In this document: in pieces, positions 40,082 through 48,781 of the stretch | How positions within the stretch are numbered: the stretch's first letter is position 1 | Layout of the letters: each line of letters starts with the position of its first letter | From: Propionicimonas paludicola | Lineage (GTDB): Bacteria > Actinomycetota > Actinomycetes > Propionibacteriales > Propionibacteriaceae | DNA: 64,000 bases | Assembly (NCBI RefSeq): GCF_002563675.1 | Contig: NZ_PDJC01000001.1 | Location: 2,542,001-2,606,000, forward strand | Direction: 5' to 3' | Translations under genes and position numbers: made by a program | The notes under the pieces: generated by a model | The model's database searches: none | Told to the model about the DNA's origin: nothing | Seen by the model: the letters and a program-made list of their open reading frames with translations, nothing else

Positions 40082-41302
40082 ATGCGTCCGCTGGTCCAGT
40101 CACAGAAGCTCAAGAACGTCCGCTACGACGTGCGAGGTCCGATTCTGGCAGAGGCACAGCGGCTGGAGGCTGCCGGGCACCGGATCCTCAAGCTGAACAT
40201 CGGTAACACCGGGCCGTTCGGGTTCACCGCGCCGGACGCGATCGTGGCTGACATGGTGCACAACCTGGAGGAGTCGCAGGGCTACTCCGACGCCCGTGGC
40301 ATCTATTCCGCGCGCACCGCGGTCGCTCAGTACTACCAGGCCGAGGGACTGACCGACACCAGCGTCAACGACATCATCTTGGGCAATGGCGTCTCCGAGC
40401 TGATCACCATGACCCTGCAGGCCTTCATCGACAACGGCAACGAGATCCTGATCCCGGCCCCGGATTACCCGCTGTGGACGGCCGCGGTCTCGCTGTCCGG
40501 CGGCACTCCGGTGCACTACCGCTGCGACGAGGACAACGGCTGGATCCCCGATCTGGAAGACATCGAGTCGAAGATCACCGAGAACACCCACGGTCTGGTG
40601 ATCATCAACCCGAACAACCCGACCGGCGCGGTGTACAGCCGCGAGGTGCTGCAGGGCCTGGTCGACCTGGCCATCAAGCACCAGCTGACCATCTTCGCCG
40701 ACGAGATCTACGAGAAGATCCTGTTCGACGGTGCCGTCCATCACCACGTGGCCGCGCTGGCCGGCAACGAGACGATCGTGCTCACCTTCTCCGGCCTGTC
40801 GAAGTCCTACCGGGTGTGTGGCTACCGGGCCGGCTGGGTGATGATCTCCGGGCCCAAGGAAGAGGCCGCCGACTACCTGGAAGGCCTGCATCTGCTGGCC
40901 AACATGCGGATGTGCGCGAACGTCCCGGCCCAGCACGCCATTCAGACGGCGCTCGGCGGCTACCAGTCGATCACCGAGCTGATCGTCCCGGGCGGACGCT
41001 TCTACGACCAGGTGAAACTGGCCTCGTCCCTGCTGAACGAGATCCCCGGGGTGAGCTGTGTGGAGCCGCGCGGCGCCCTGTACTGCTTCCCGCGGCTGGA
41101 TCCCGAGCGCTACCCGATCGACGACGACGAGGCCTTCGTGATCGACATGCTTCACGCCAAGAAGATCCTGGTCACCCATGGCACCGGCTTCAACTGGTTC
41201 GCCCCCGATCACTTCCGGCTGGTCGCCCTGCCCGAGGCCGAGGTGCTCACCGAGGCCATCGGCCGAATCGGCGAGTACCTGGAGACCATCCGCCGCGACT
41301 GA
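40082..41302 (+). CDS. Alanine-synthesising aminotransferase (AlaA/AlaT type, class I PLP)
   Basis: 406 residues. Fold-type I aminotransferase: VRGPILAEAQRLEAAGHRIL, NIGNTGPFGF, NPNNPTGAVYSRE, FADEIYEKILFDG and the PLP-lysine in FSGLSKSYRVCGYRAGW. The early GNTGPFGF and the SKSYRVCGYR motif are typical of the glutamate-pyruvate transaminases AlaA/AlaT. It would make alanine from pyruvate with glutamate as donor. Followed at once by a GGGGACGGTTCC hairpin and then a strong bidirectional terminator. Confidence 0.9.
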   Translation: MRPLVQSQKLKNVRYDVRGPILAEAQRLEAAGHRILKLNIGNTGPFGFTAPDAIVADMVHNLEESQGYSDARGIYSARTAVAQYYQAEGLTDTSVNDIILGNGVSELITMTLQAFIDNGNEILIPAPDYPLWTAAVSLSGGTPVHYRCDEDNGWIPDLEDIESKITENTHGLVIINPNNPTGAVYSREVLQGLVDLAIKHQLTIFADEIYEKILFDGAVHHHVAALAGNETIVLTFSGLSKSYRVCGYRAGWVMISGPKEEAADYLEGLHLLANMRMCANVPAQHAIQTALGGYQSITELIVPGGRFYDQVKLASSLLNEIPGVSCVEPRGALYCFPRLDPERYPIDDDEAFVIDMLHAKKILVTHGTGFNWFAPDHFRLVALPEAEVLTEAIGRIGEYLETIRRD

Positions 41303-41305
41303 CGG

Positions 41306-41325
41306 GGACGGTTCCACTACCGTCC
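41306..41325 (+). repeat. GGGGACGGTTCC hairpin repeat, copy 1
   Basis: GGACGGT-TCCACT-ACCGTCC starts three bases after the aminotransferase stop. The same element follows crcB2 at 57198-57217 and, in shortened form, the YjdJ-like gene at 58602-58613, always reading in the direction of the gene it follows. It may act in 3'-end formation. Confidence 0.55.
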
Positions 41326-41340
41326 GGCCGAGAACACGAA

Positions 41341-41369
41341 CGTGCCGACACCCCCTAGGTGTCGGCACG
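41341..41369. terminator. Bidirectional terminator hairpin
   Basis: CGTGCCGACACC, a 5-base CCCTA loop, and GGTGTCGGCACG form a perfect 12-bp stem between the convergent aminotransferase and cellobiose phosphorylase genes. There is no clear T-run on either side, but strength and position support transcription termination for both. Confidence 0.75.
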
Positions 41370-41433
41370 CCGCTGAGGCGAACCCCATTCGGTCGGCAAG
41401 CGCGGCCCCCCGAGCGCGTCCGACCGCTGGAAT

Positions 41434-43908
41434 CTACAGAGTCGCCTCAATCCTCACCCTGGCCCCCGCGGGGGCGTAGGGAACCTTGTTTCCGTCAACT
41501 GGCACACCGTCGACCACGAGCGTGGCCCGCGAGCCGCGACGACCGGAGTTGGTCACGCTGATCTCGTAGGTCGCACCGCGCAGGCGGCGGGTGATCGCGA
41601 AGCTGGGGAGATCCGGCCCCAGCTGCGGGTCGATCACCAGGGCATCGTAATCCGGCCGGACCCCCAAGAGATACTGGCTCGCTGCTACGAAATTCCACGC
41701 AGCAGTGCCGGTCAACCACGAATTCTTGGCCTCACCGGCCCGAACAGCTTCCTTTCCCGCAATCATCTGGGCGTAGGCGTACGGCTCGAGCTTGTGCACA
41801 TCGCTGAGTTCCTCGCGGTACGCCGGGGCGATCCGCTTGTAGTACTCGAAGGCATAATCGCCGCGGCCGACCACCGTCTCGGCGATGATCACCCAGGGAT
41901 TGTTGTGGCAGAAGATGCCGCCGTTCTCCTTGTAGCCCGGCGGGTAGGTGGACACCTCGCCCAGCTCGATCCGGTAGCTGCGGTAGGCCGGGTACTGCAG
42001 CACCAAGCCATGCGGGGTGCCGAGCATCTCGCGCACCGAGTCCAGCGCCGTGATCGCAAGGGACGCATTGTCGCCGGGCCCATCGCCGACCCCGACCCCG
42101 GCCATCACCGCGAAGCCCTGCGGCTCGATCCAGATCTGGCCCTCAGTGTCGGCTGCCGTCCCGACCGGGTTGCCGAAGAAGTCGTAGGCGCGACGGAACC
42201 ACTCGCCGTCCCAGCCGTGGGTGACGATGACTTCTCGCATGGCCTCGACCTTGGCCCGGGCGTCCGCGGCCACCTCGGCCAGCCCGCGCCGCTCGGCCAT
42301 CTCGGCGAAGTCGGCTCCGTAGAGGATGAACTGGGCGGCAATGAACACCGACTCGGCCACCCCGCCGGCCCGGTTCTCGGTGGTCTGGAAGGACTCCCCC
42401 GGCTCACTGGAGAAGCAGTTCAGGTTCAGGCAGTCGTTCCAGTCGGCCCGTCCGATCAGCGGCAGCCCGTGCGGGCCCAGGTTGTCGGTGGTGAACCGGA
42501 AGGAGCGGACCAGGTGCTCCCACAGCGGCGCCTCGGTTCCGGGCTCGTTGTCGAAGGGCGCCTCGGCGTCCAGGATCGAGAAGTCGCCGGTCTCCTTCAG
42601 GTAGCCGGCCACGCCGGCGATCAGCCACAGCGGATCGTCGTTGAAGCCCGAGCCGATGTCGTTGTTCCCGCGCTTGGTCAGCGGCTGGTACTGGTGGTAC
42701 GCGCTGCCGTCGGGCAGCTGAGTAGCGGCGATGTCGAGAATCCGCTCACGGGCCCGATCCGGAACCAGATGGACGAAGCCGAGCAGATCCTGGTTCGAGT
42801 CGCGGAAGCCCATCCCTCGTCCGATGCCGGTCTCGAAGTAGGAGGCCGAGCGGGACATGTTGAAGGTGACCATGCACTGGTACTGGTTCCAGACGTTGAT
42901 CATCCGGTCCAGCTTCTCGTCGCTGGAGTTCACCGTGAAGGTGCTGAGCAGCTCGGTCCAGTAGCTGCGCAGCGCGGCCAGCGCGTCGTCCACCGCGGCC
43001 GGGCTGGAGAAGCGGGCCAGCAGCTCGTGGGCGCCCACCTTGTTGACCACCTGCTTGGCGTCATCGGCCCACTTGGCCTCGACGTCGTTCTCCAGATAGC
43101 CGAGCACATAGACCAGGGCATGGCTCTCACCGGGGGCCAGCTCGACCACGTTGCCGTGCGATCCGATCGGGTACCAGCCGGACGCCACGGAGTCGGCAGA
43201 CTCCCCACGGTGCGGCACGGCGGCCTCGTCGAAGCCGTTGAACGGTCCACCCAGGAAGGTCTCCCGATCAGTGTCGAAGCCCTGCGCAGCCTCGTTGACC
43301 GCGAAGACGGCGTAGTGGTTGCGGCGTTCCCGGTACTCGGTGCGGTGGTAGATGGCCGTCCCGCCGGACGGGCTGAGCGGCTCCACCTCGACCTCACCGA
43401 TGGAGAGGTTGCGCTGGTAGTTGGTCTGGTCGTCGTTGGCATTCCAGAGCGCGAACTCGACGAAGGAGAACAGCTTCACCTGCTTGGGCCGGTCAGTGTT
43501 GTTGGTCAGGACGACCTTGTGCACCTCGGCGTTCTCGCCCAGCGGCACCAGGTAGGTGGTCTCGACTCGTAGCCCGCCGCGCTCGCCGGTGATCTTGGAG
43601 TAGCCCAGGCCGTGCCGCGCCTCGAAGTGGCTGAGCTCGGCCTTGACCGGCAGCCAGGTCGGCGTCCAGACGTCCCCGCCGTCATTGACGAACAGGTAGC
43701 GTCCGCCGGCATCGGTGGGGACGTTGTTGTAGCGATAGCGAGTGAGCCGGCGCATCCGGGCATCGCGGTAGAAGGAGTAGCCGCCACCCAGGTGCGAGAG
43801 CAGCGAGAAGAACTGCTCCGAGCCCAGGTAGTTGATCCACGGGTAGGGAGTGTGCGGGGTGTTGATGACGTACTCGCGGGCGGCGTCGTCGAAGTGGCCG
43901 TACTGCAA
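41434..43908 (-). CDS. Cellobiose phosphorylase (GH94)
   Basis: 824 residues, matching the ~822 of known cellobiose phosphorylases. It starts with TTG, supported by GGAGG six bases upstream. The N-terminal beta-sandwich ([29 protein letters not shown]) leads to an (alpha/alpha)6 barrel with [18 protein letters not shown] and the catalytic acid in [13 protein letters not shown]. It splits cellobiose with phosphate into glucose-1-phosphate and glucose in the cytosol, saving one ATP. No signal peptide. A LacI/CebR-like palindrome lies 69 bases upstream. No transporter is adjacent. Confidence 0.93.
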   Translation of the reverse strand: MQYGHFDDAAREYVINTPHTPYPWINYLGSEQFFSLLSHLGGGYSFYRDARMRRLTRYRYNNVPTDAGGRYLFVNDGGDVWTPTWLPVKAELSHFEARHGLGYSKITGERGGLRVETTYLVPLGENAEVHKVVLTNNTDRPKQVKLFSFVEFALWNANDDQTNYQRNLSIGEVEVEPLSPSGGTAIYHRTEYRERRNHYAVFAVNEAAQGFDTDRETFLGGPFNGFDEAAVPHRGESADSVASGWYPIGSHGNVVELAPGESHALVYVLGYLENDVEAKWADDAKQVVNKVGAHELLARFSSPAAVDDALAALRSYWTELLSTFTVNSSDEKLDRMINVWNQYQCMVTFNMSRSASYFETGIGRGMGFRDSNQDLLGFVHLVPDRARERILDIAATQLPDGSAYHQYQPLTKRGNNDIGSGFNDDPLWLIAGVAGYLKETGDFSILDAEAPFDNEPGTEAPLWEHLVRSFRFTTDNLGPHGLPLIGRADWNDCLNLNCFSSEPGESFQTTENRAGGVAESVFIAAQFILYGADFAEMAERRGLAEVAADARAKVEAMREVIVTHGWDGEWFRRAYDFFGNPVGTAADTEGQIWIEPQGFAVMAGVGVGDGPGDNASLAITALDSVREMLGTPHGLVLQYPAYRSYRIELGEVSTYPPGYKENGGIFCHNNPWVIIAETVVGRGDYAFEYYKRIAPAYREELSDVHKLEPYAYAQMIAGKEAVRAGEAKNSWLTGTAAWNFVAASQYLLGVRPDYDALVIDPQLGPDLPSFAITRRLRGATYEISVTNSGRRGSRATLVVDGVPVDGNKVPYAPAGARVRIEATL

Positions 43909-43976
43909 TGTCTGCCTCCGTCAAGGGCGTCCGGCGGTGGACGCATCACGTTGATGAGCCGCTGCTGAGCAGCGAA

Positions 43977-43990
43977 TGAAAACGCTCTCA
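43977..43990. promoter_or_regulatory. LacI/CebR-like operator upstream of cellobiose phosphorylase
   Basis: TGAAAAC-GCTCTCA is an imperfect 14-bp palindrome with the central CG of LacI-family operators and close to the TGGGAGCGCTCCCA-type boxes of actinobacterial cellobiose regulators. It would place the gene under sugar-responsive repression. The repressor gene is not in the window. Confidence 0.5.
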
Positions 43991-44120
43991 GGCAGAGTAG
44001 TGACTCAGCCCGTCACCGGTCAAGGTGAGCGCTCGGATCTCTGCTCTGAGGGCCGACCCCATCCCTGCTGAATCGAATCTGCTAGGGCAAACGCCCGCAG
44101 GCGACAAGGCGCGCACATGC

Positions 44121-44161
44121 GAACCAGGCCCGCCCCCGGGGATCGGGGACGGGCCTGGTTC
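44121..44161. terminator. Second hairpin in the metQ/GH94 intergenic region
   Basis: GAACCAGGCCCG and CGGGCCTGGTTC form a 12-bp stem around an inner CCCCG/CGGGG-like helix. It lies beyond the metQ terminator in the minus direction and upstream of the GH94 promoter region. It may act as a backup terminator protecting that region. No T-run on the plus strand. Confidence 0.45.
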
Positions 44162-44219
44162 GAAAAAGTGGGTCCGCTGGCGGAGGCCGGTGTGCCACCG
44201 CCGTGGCCTCCGCCAGCGG
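44162..44219 (-). terminator. Rho-independent terminator of metNIQ
   Basis: A perfect 15-bp stem (CCGCTGGCGGAGGCC at 44174-44188 with its complement at 44205-44219) ends, on the minus strand, seven bases before a five-T run (44162-44166). It lies 15 bases past the metQ stop. Confidence 0.8.
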
Positions 44220-44234
44220 GGGTAACGGGATGGA

Positions 44235-45089
44235 TCAGCCCGGGATCACATCACCCGACGGCCAGGTGGCCTTGATGAACTCCTTCACCTTGTCCGAGTG
44301 CAACAGCTCCTCGAGCTTGGCCACCCCCGGGTTGGTGTTGTCGGTACGCCAGACCAGCAGGTTGGCGTACGGGTTGTTCTCCACCTTCTCGACCGCGAGG
44401 GCGTCCTTGGTGCTGAGCCCGGCCGACAGGATGAAGTTCCCGTTGACGAAGGCCACATCGACCTTGGGATCGTCCAGCTGCTTCACGATCACCTCGGGCT
44501 GGTTCTCGATGAACGTGAAGCCCTTCGGGTTCTGCTCCTTGGTGAGGTTCAGCACGTTGGACTTGTCGGTGATTCCGTTGAGCAGCCCGGCGTCCTGCAG
44601 CACCCGCAGACCGCGGATCTGGTTGGACGCATCGTTGGTGATCGCAATGCTGGCCCCGGCCGGCACCTCCGCGAACGACTTGTACTTCTTGGAGAAGGCG
44701 GCGTACGGCTCGATGTGGACGCCGGCGCCATGCTCGAACTTGTAGCCCTTCTCCTTGATCTGCGCCTCCAGGTACGGAAGATGCTGGAAGTAGTTGGCAT
44801 CCAGATCACCAGAAGCCAGCGCCTCGTTCGGCTGGACGTAGTCGTCGAACTCGACGATCTTCAGGTCGATCCCGGCCTCGGCGGCCAGGTTCTTCTCGAT
44901 GTACTCCAGGATCTTGGCGTGCGGCACCGGGCTGGCGCCCACCTTGACCGTGACCAGGGCCGGAGCACTGGCGGACGGGCTGGCGCTGGTCGCTGCCGGA
45001 GAGGCGGCCGTGGTGCTGGCACACGCAGTCAGCGCCATGACGGCCGCGGCAATTGCGGCGATGGACAGCGGCTTGCGTCTGATTCCCAT
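44235..45089 (-). CDS. metQ: Methionine ABC transporter substrate-binding lipoprotein MetQ
   Basis: 284 residues; start at 45089 set by AGAGGAA ahead and by the lipoprotein signal (AIAAAVMALTACAS, Cys near residue 23). The NlpA/MetQ domain is clear: VKVGASPVPHAKILEYI, DYVQPNEALASGDLDANYFQ, HLPYLEAQIKEKG, ITNDASNQIRGLRVLQ. It binds methionine outside the membrane and hands it to MetI. Third gene of the metNIQ operon, followed by an intrinsic terminator. Confidence 0.95.
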   Translation of the reverse strand: MGIRRKPLSIAAIAAAVMALTACASTTAASPAATSASPSASAPALVTVKVGASPVPHAKILEYIEKNLAAEAGIDLKIVEFDDYVQPNEALASGDLDANYFQHLPYLEAQIKEKGYKFEHGAGVHIEPYAAFSKKYKSFAEVPAGASIAITNDASNQIRGLRVLQDAGLLNGITDKSNVLNLTKEQNPKGFTFIENQPEVIVKQLDDPKVDVAFVNGNFILSAGLSTKDALAVEKVENNPYANLLVWRTDNTNPGVAKLEELLHSDKVKEFIKATWPSGDVIPG

Positions 45090-45193
45090 GGTGTTCCTCT
45101 TTCTGATGGCGGCCCCGGTTGGGGGCCTGGTTTCCGGCCGGGCGACTCCCGGACGGGCCCACGCCTGGGTGCGGCGTGGGAAGTTGTGGGATG

Positions 45194-45877
45194 TCATCGG
45201 TGGTCCACCCGTCGCACCAGCGCGTCCCCGGCCACCTGGACCAGCTGGACGAGCAGCACCAGGATGATCAGGACCACGACCATCACTTCGGGCTGGTAGC
45301 GCTGATAGCCGTAGTTGTAGGCCAGCCGGCCGAGTCCGCCGCCGCCGATCAGGCCGGCCATGGCCGAGTAGCCGATCAGGGCCACCACGGTCGTGGTGAC
45401 GCTGGCCACCAGGGACGGCAGCGCCTCGGGCAGGAGCACCTTCCAGACTGTTTGCAGCCGAGTCGAGCCCATGGCGTGCGCGGCGTCCACCTTTCCTGGG
45501 TGCACCTCGCGTAAGCCGGTCTCCACCAGCCGGGCGAAGAAGGGGACGCAGCCGATGGTCAGCGACACCGCTGCGGCCTGCGGACCGATGGCCGTGCCAA
45601 CCAGGAGCCGGGTCACCGGGATCAGACAGACCATCAGGATGGCGAACGGAATCGACCGGGTGATGTTGACCACGATGCTGCCCAGTACCACGTTCAGACC
45701 GCGGTTCTCGGCCAGTCCGCCGGGCTGAGTGACGAACAAGACCACGCCCAGCGGCAACCCGATCAGGACCGTGGCCAGGGCCGAGATGCCGACCATCACC
45801 AGGGTCTCGCCGAAGGCCGGCCCGAGCGCGGTGGTGATCGCCGGGTTGTTCAGCAGAGACTGCAGCAGCTCGTTCAT
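45194..45877 (-). CDS. metI: Methionine ABC transporter permease MetI
   Basis: 227 residues with five to six transmembrane helices and the EAA loop (VDAAHAMGSTRLQTVWKVLL, PEALPSL) that docks on the ATPase. NITRSIPFAILMV and SAMAGLIGGGGLGRLAYNYGY are typical of MetI. Overlaps metN by four bases. Works with MetN and MetQ to import methionine. Confidence 0.95.
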   Translation of the reverse strand: MNELLQSLLNNPAITTALGPAFGETLVMVGISALATVLIGLPLGVVLFVTQPGGLAENRGLNVVLGSIVVNITRSIPFAILMVCLIPVTRLLVGTAIGPQAAAVSLTIGCVPFFARLVETGLREVHPGKVDAAHAMGSTRLQTVWKVLLPEALPSLVASVTTTVVALIGYSAMAGLIGGGGLGRLAYNYGYQRYQPEVMVVVLIILVLLVQLVQVAGDALVRRVDHR

Positions 45878-46878
45878 CGGGCGACCCCCGCCACTGCCTG
45901 GCTGAGCTCGGCCTGAGCGCCGCGCTGGCGCAGCTGAGTGAGCACCTCGCCGGGGTCCAAGGCGGAGGGGACCACTGCCCGATAGCGTCCGAAGGTGGCC
46001 TCACCGAGATGCTCGACAACCCCGGCCACGATCGGCAGATCCACCCCGAGTTGTCGGCCGACGGAGGTGAGCGCGGGCACCTCCGCCGGCCCGGTCTGAT
46101 CCAGCACCTCGATGGTGATGCCGGCCTGAGGAAGCCCGGACGTGGCCGGCAGCGCCAGCAGCGTCTCGGACAGTCGGCTGCCAAACCGGGCCACGGCCTG
46201 CTCCAACGGGCCGGACTCGATCACCTTGCCGGCCTCGAGCAGAGAGACGGAGTCGGCGATCCGCTTCACCACGGTCATCTCGTGAGTGATCACCACCACC
46301 GCCAGCCCCAGCCGGGCCTTGAGTGCGGCGATCAGGTCGAGGATCTCCGAGGTCGTGGCCGGATCCAGGGCACTGGTCGGCTCGTCACAGAGCAGGACGT
46401 CCGGGTCGGTGGCCAAGGCCCTGGCGATCCCGACCCGCTGCCGCTGGCCGCCGGAGAGCTGCGCCGGAAAGGCGCCGCCGGCCTCGGCCAGCCCGACCAG
46501 ACCGAGCAGCTCCTTGGCCTTGGCCGTCCGCTGCGCCCGGCCGACTCCGGCCAGCTCCAGCGGGTAGGCGACGTTGCCGATGATCGTGCGGGAGTCGAAC
46601 AGGTTGGCGTTCTGGAAGACCACGCCGAGCCGCCGTCGCGCCTTGCGCAACTCGGTCGCCCGGACGGCGGTCAGCTCCACCCCATCGATCTCCACGGTGC
46701 CCGAGGTCGGACGATCCAGCAGCGCGATGCAGCGGACCAGCGTCGACTTGCCGGCACCGGACTGCCCCACCACTGCGTGCACCGAGTCCGACGGCACGGC
46801 AAGCGTGACCCCGTCCAGTGCGGGGATATCCCGGCCGGCTTGGCGATAGACCTTCTTCAGGTCGTGGAGTGCGATCAC
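45874..46878 (-). CDS. metN: Methionine ABC transporter ATP-binding protein MetN
   Basis: 334 residues from a GTG start. Walker A GQSGAGKST, signature LSGGQRQRVGIARALA, Walker B VLLCDEPTSALDP and His switch VITHEM. The C-terminal ~80 residues (about 250-330) form the NIL/ACT-like domain by which methionine inhibits its own import. First gene of metNIQ; upstream lies a GC-rich region able to fold, without a clear ribosome site (GGAAAG at best). Confidence 0.95.
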   Translation of the reverse strand: MIALHDLKKVYRQAGRDIPALDGVTLAVPSDSVHAVVGQSGAGKSTLVRCIALLDRPTSGTVEIDGVELTAVRATELRKARRRLGVVFQNANLFDSRTIIGNVAYPLELAGVGRAQRTAKAKELLGLVGLAEAGGAFPAQLSGGQRQRVGIARALATDPDVLLCDEPTSALDPATTSEILDLIAALKARLGLAVVVITHEMTVVKRIADSVSLLEAGKVIESGPLEQAVARFGSRLSETLLALPATSGLPQAGITIEVLDQTGPAEVPALTSVGRQLGVDLPIVAGVVEHLGEATFGRYRAVVPSALDPGEVLTQLRQRGAQAELSQAVAGVAR

Positions 46879-46884
46879 TACGGG

Positions 46885-46980
46885 TCTTTCCGTTCGGTTG
46901 CGGACGCAGCGGAGCCGCGCCCAGGGAGGTGGGATCCGACGGCAACCAGCCCGTGATCGGGCGACCGAGTGAAAGAGTCG
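46885..46980. promoter_or_regulatory. Structured GC-rich region upstream of metN
   Basis: TCTTTC and TCGGT (46885-46898) pair with ACCGA and GAAAGA (46964-46976), closing a multibranch region that holds a GCCCG/CGGGC stem-loop (46949-46962) and a GCGGAGCCGC stem. On the plus strand GGCAACC precedes the last stem-loop and GTGAAAGA ends the closing helix, faintly like SAM-family riboswitches. However, metN is on the minus strand, so that reading would serve the sulfur operon to the right. Not assigned to a known RNA family. The remainder of the 336-base gap up to 47214 shows no gene. Confidence 0.3.
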
Positions 46981-47201
46981 AAGTCAGGCCAAGATCAGGC
47001 CGACGAACAGCGCTGTCGGATCGGGAATCAACGACAACACATTCGCGCACGCATCAGCGCCGAGGACGCCAGCGGCGCCTCGAACATCAGTTGCGTGGTT
47101 GCGAACACGGCGACACCGTAACGTGCCGTCCACGGCTGGCGCAAATGCGGGAGATTCCACGATGCGAGACTCGGTGCGCGTATGGATACAGCTACATGCG
47201 C

Positions 47202-47207
47202 TAGCGT
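47202..47207 (+). promoter_or_regulatory. Predicted -10 element (TAGCGT) for a leaderless transcript
   Basis: TAGCGT matches the actinobacterial TAnnnT -10 pattern and ends seven bases before the ATG at 47215. That spacing would start transcription at or next to the A of the ATG, producing a leaderless message for the Cys-containing short frame. No strong -35 is evident. Confidence 0.45.
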
Positions 47208-47214
47208 TCACCCC

Positions 47215-47289
47215 ATGAGTCCGGACCAGGTGCGCGCGACCACTGCTGTCGCCATGGTTCTGGGTTGCCGTTGTCGAATGTCGAACTGA
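47215..47289 (+). CDS. Probable leaderless Cys-containing leader peptide (24 aa)
   Basis: A 24-codon frame from ATG begins MSPDQVRATTAVAMV and ends LGCRCRMSN, with Cys codons TGC and TGT separated by one Arg codon near its end. No ribosome site precedes it, but a TAnnnT promoter element lies seven bases upstream, as expected for leaderless translation. Mycobacterial leaderless short frames with cysteine runs near the end act as cysteine-responsive attenuators of sulfur operons. Here the downstream operon makes and handles cysteine sulfur, so the same role is likely. It ends 76 bases before the next gene. Confidence 0.6.
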   Translation: MSPDQVRATTAVAMVLGCRCRMSN

Positions 47290-47365
47290 CGTTCCACTCA
47301 ACCCCCGCACCCACGCCCCGGAGCCAGCCCGCTGGTAGCCCGCGGCCACACCCAAGGACTCATCG

Positions 47366-48781
47366 ATGGCAACCCTGATCGAGGCGGACCTCGCCCACAC
47401 CTACCCGGCCGCGGCACTCGAGCCGACCTTCGTCGAACTTCGCCCCAGCCAGCCGACGGCCGCGCCGGCGTCCGCGCTGTCCCGGGGCCGCGGCGGCACC
47501 TTCTCGGCCACGGTCGGGGAGGTGTGGTTCGCCGACGGACGACACGCACGGACCGACCTGATCCGGCTGAACCCGAACATCGACGCCTACTCCCTCGACG
47601 TCAACGGAGTCAGCCCACGCCAGCTCTCCCACTATCGCGAGGTGGCCTGGGCGGACGCGCCGATCCGGCCGGCCGTGATGTGGCAGGCCGAGATCACCGC
47701 CATCCTGGCCAGCAGCTACCCCCAGGTCGGCACGGCGGAGCTCACTCGGCGGCTGCGCGCGTCCGGCTATCCGCTGGGGGCCGGCGAGTTGCGCGAGCAT
47801 GAGGCCATCGCCGCTACTCAGGCCGCGATCTGGCGGCTCACCAACGGCCTGGAACTGGACACCCGGGCGGTCGATGCCCCGCTGCGCGGAACTGCTCGGA
47901 TCGGCGCCCACCCGTCCGGCAGAGCCATCGCCACCGAAGCGGACGGCACCCTGAACTGGTCCAGCCAGCTGCCCTCGGGCGAGGCTGCCTATCTGGAGTT
48001 CGAGTTCGCCGGGCAGCCCGAGCTGCACGGCTTCAGTTTCACTCTCGGCACCCGCACCGGCCGCCACCCGATCACGTTCTGGCTCGAGGCCTCTCACGAC
48101 GGCTGGAGCTGGCAACCGATCTCCGGCTCCACGGTGAGCCTGGCCACGCCGACCGGCAGCCAGCGCGTCCATCGCCGGCTGGGCTTGGGTGCGACGGTCT
48201 CCCACGCTCGTGCGGTGCTGGGCAGCGTCGGCTACCAGTTCTACCGGCTGGCCGCCACCGGACCGTCCGTCCGGGACGGACTGGTGGAGCTCGAGGGTCT
48301 ACGCGTGGAGGTGGCGAACGCGTCCCGCTACGCCAACAACGAGCGGGTCGTCTACCTGTACGACCATCTACTCAGCCAAGCGGCCGGGGCGCTGCCCCAG
48401 ATCCACCGCAATGAGCCACCGGCCGATCCGCACCGCTACGGCCCGTTCGCGCTGACCTTGGCTCCAGCCACGATCCTCAGCGAACAGGCCTTCGTGGTGG
48501 ACGACGCCGGCCACCAACTGGCTGGCCCAGTGGCTCCCGGCAAGGCCTTCTACCTCACACCGCTGGATCCGGCCGAGCTCGACGCCGTCCAGCTGCGGCT
48601 GCACCACCAGCCGGTCCACGCCCGCGTGCTGATCGGGTCCCGGAGCCCGGGCGGGGCAGGCGAGTTCACCCCGCTGGTCACGGTGACCGCCGCGGCCGAG
48701 GCCGACATCTTCGAGCAGATCGTCCCCTTGAAGCCTCGGCCGCTGGCCGAGGTCGCCGACAACAGGAGAAATCAGAAGTGA
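47366..48781 (+). CDS. Cytoplasmic thioester-domain-like protein lacking the thioester Cys, encapsulin operon
   Basis: 471 residues; AAGGA precedes the ATG and an in-frame TAG at 47336-47338 excludes a longer N-terminus, so there is no signal peptide. Residues about 50-175 match the TED family of Cys-Gln thioester surface proteins: AYSLDVNGVSP where TEDs have AYCxD, then ITAILASSYP and EAIAATQAAIWRLTNG. The Cys is Ser and the whole protein has no Cys, so no thioester can form. Residues about 190-325 resemble a discoidin-type sandwich (WLEASHDGWSWQPISG), and about 350-460 the domain that follows TEDs (YGPFALTLAP, GKAFYLTPLD). Its stop overlaps the encapsulin start (GTGA). Role unknown; a shell- or cargo-binding partner is inferred. 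Confidence 0.7.
   Translation: MATLIEADLAHTYPAAALEPTFVELRPSQPTAAPASALSRGRGGTFSATVGEVWFADGRHARTDLIRLNPNIDAYSLDVNGVSPRQLSHYREVAWADAPIRPAVMWQAEITAILASSYPQVGTAELTRRLRASGYPLGAGELREHEAIAATQAAIWRLTNGLELDTRAVDAPLRGTARIGAHPSGRAIATEADGTLNWSSQLPSGEAAYLEFEFAGQPELHGFSFTLGTRTGRHPITFWLEASHDGWSWQPISGSTVSLATPTGSQRVHRRLGLGATVSHARAVLGSVGYQFYRLAATGPSVRDGLVELEGLRVEVANASRYANNERVVYLYDHLLSQAAGALPQIHRNEPPADPHRYGPFALTLAPATILSEQAFVVDDAGHQLAGPVAPGKAFYLTPLDPAELDAVQLRLHHQPVHARVLIGSRSPGGAGEFTPLVTVTAAAEADIFEQIVPLKPRPLAEVADNRRNQK

Noticed and set aside
41794-43572. A 592-codon plus-strand frame
   Set aside because: Antisense to cellobiose phosphorylase, with no domain of its own.
46885-46980. SAM riboswitch controlling metNIQ
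   Set aside because: The GGCAACC-like core is on the plus strand while metN is on the minus strand, and the conserved spacing does not fit; kept only as an unassigned structured region.
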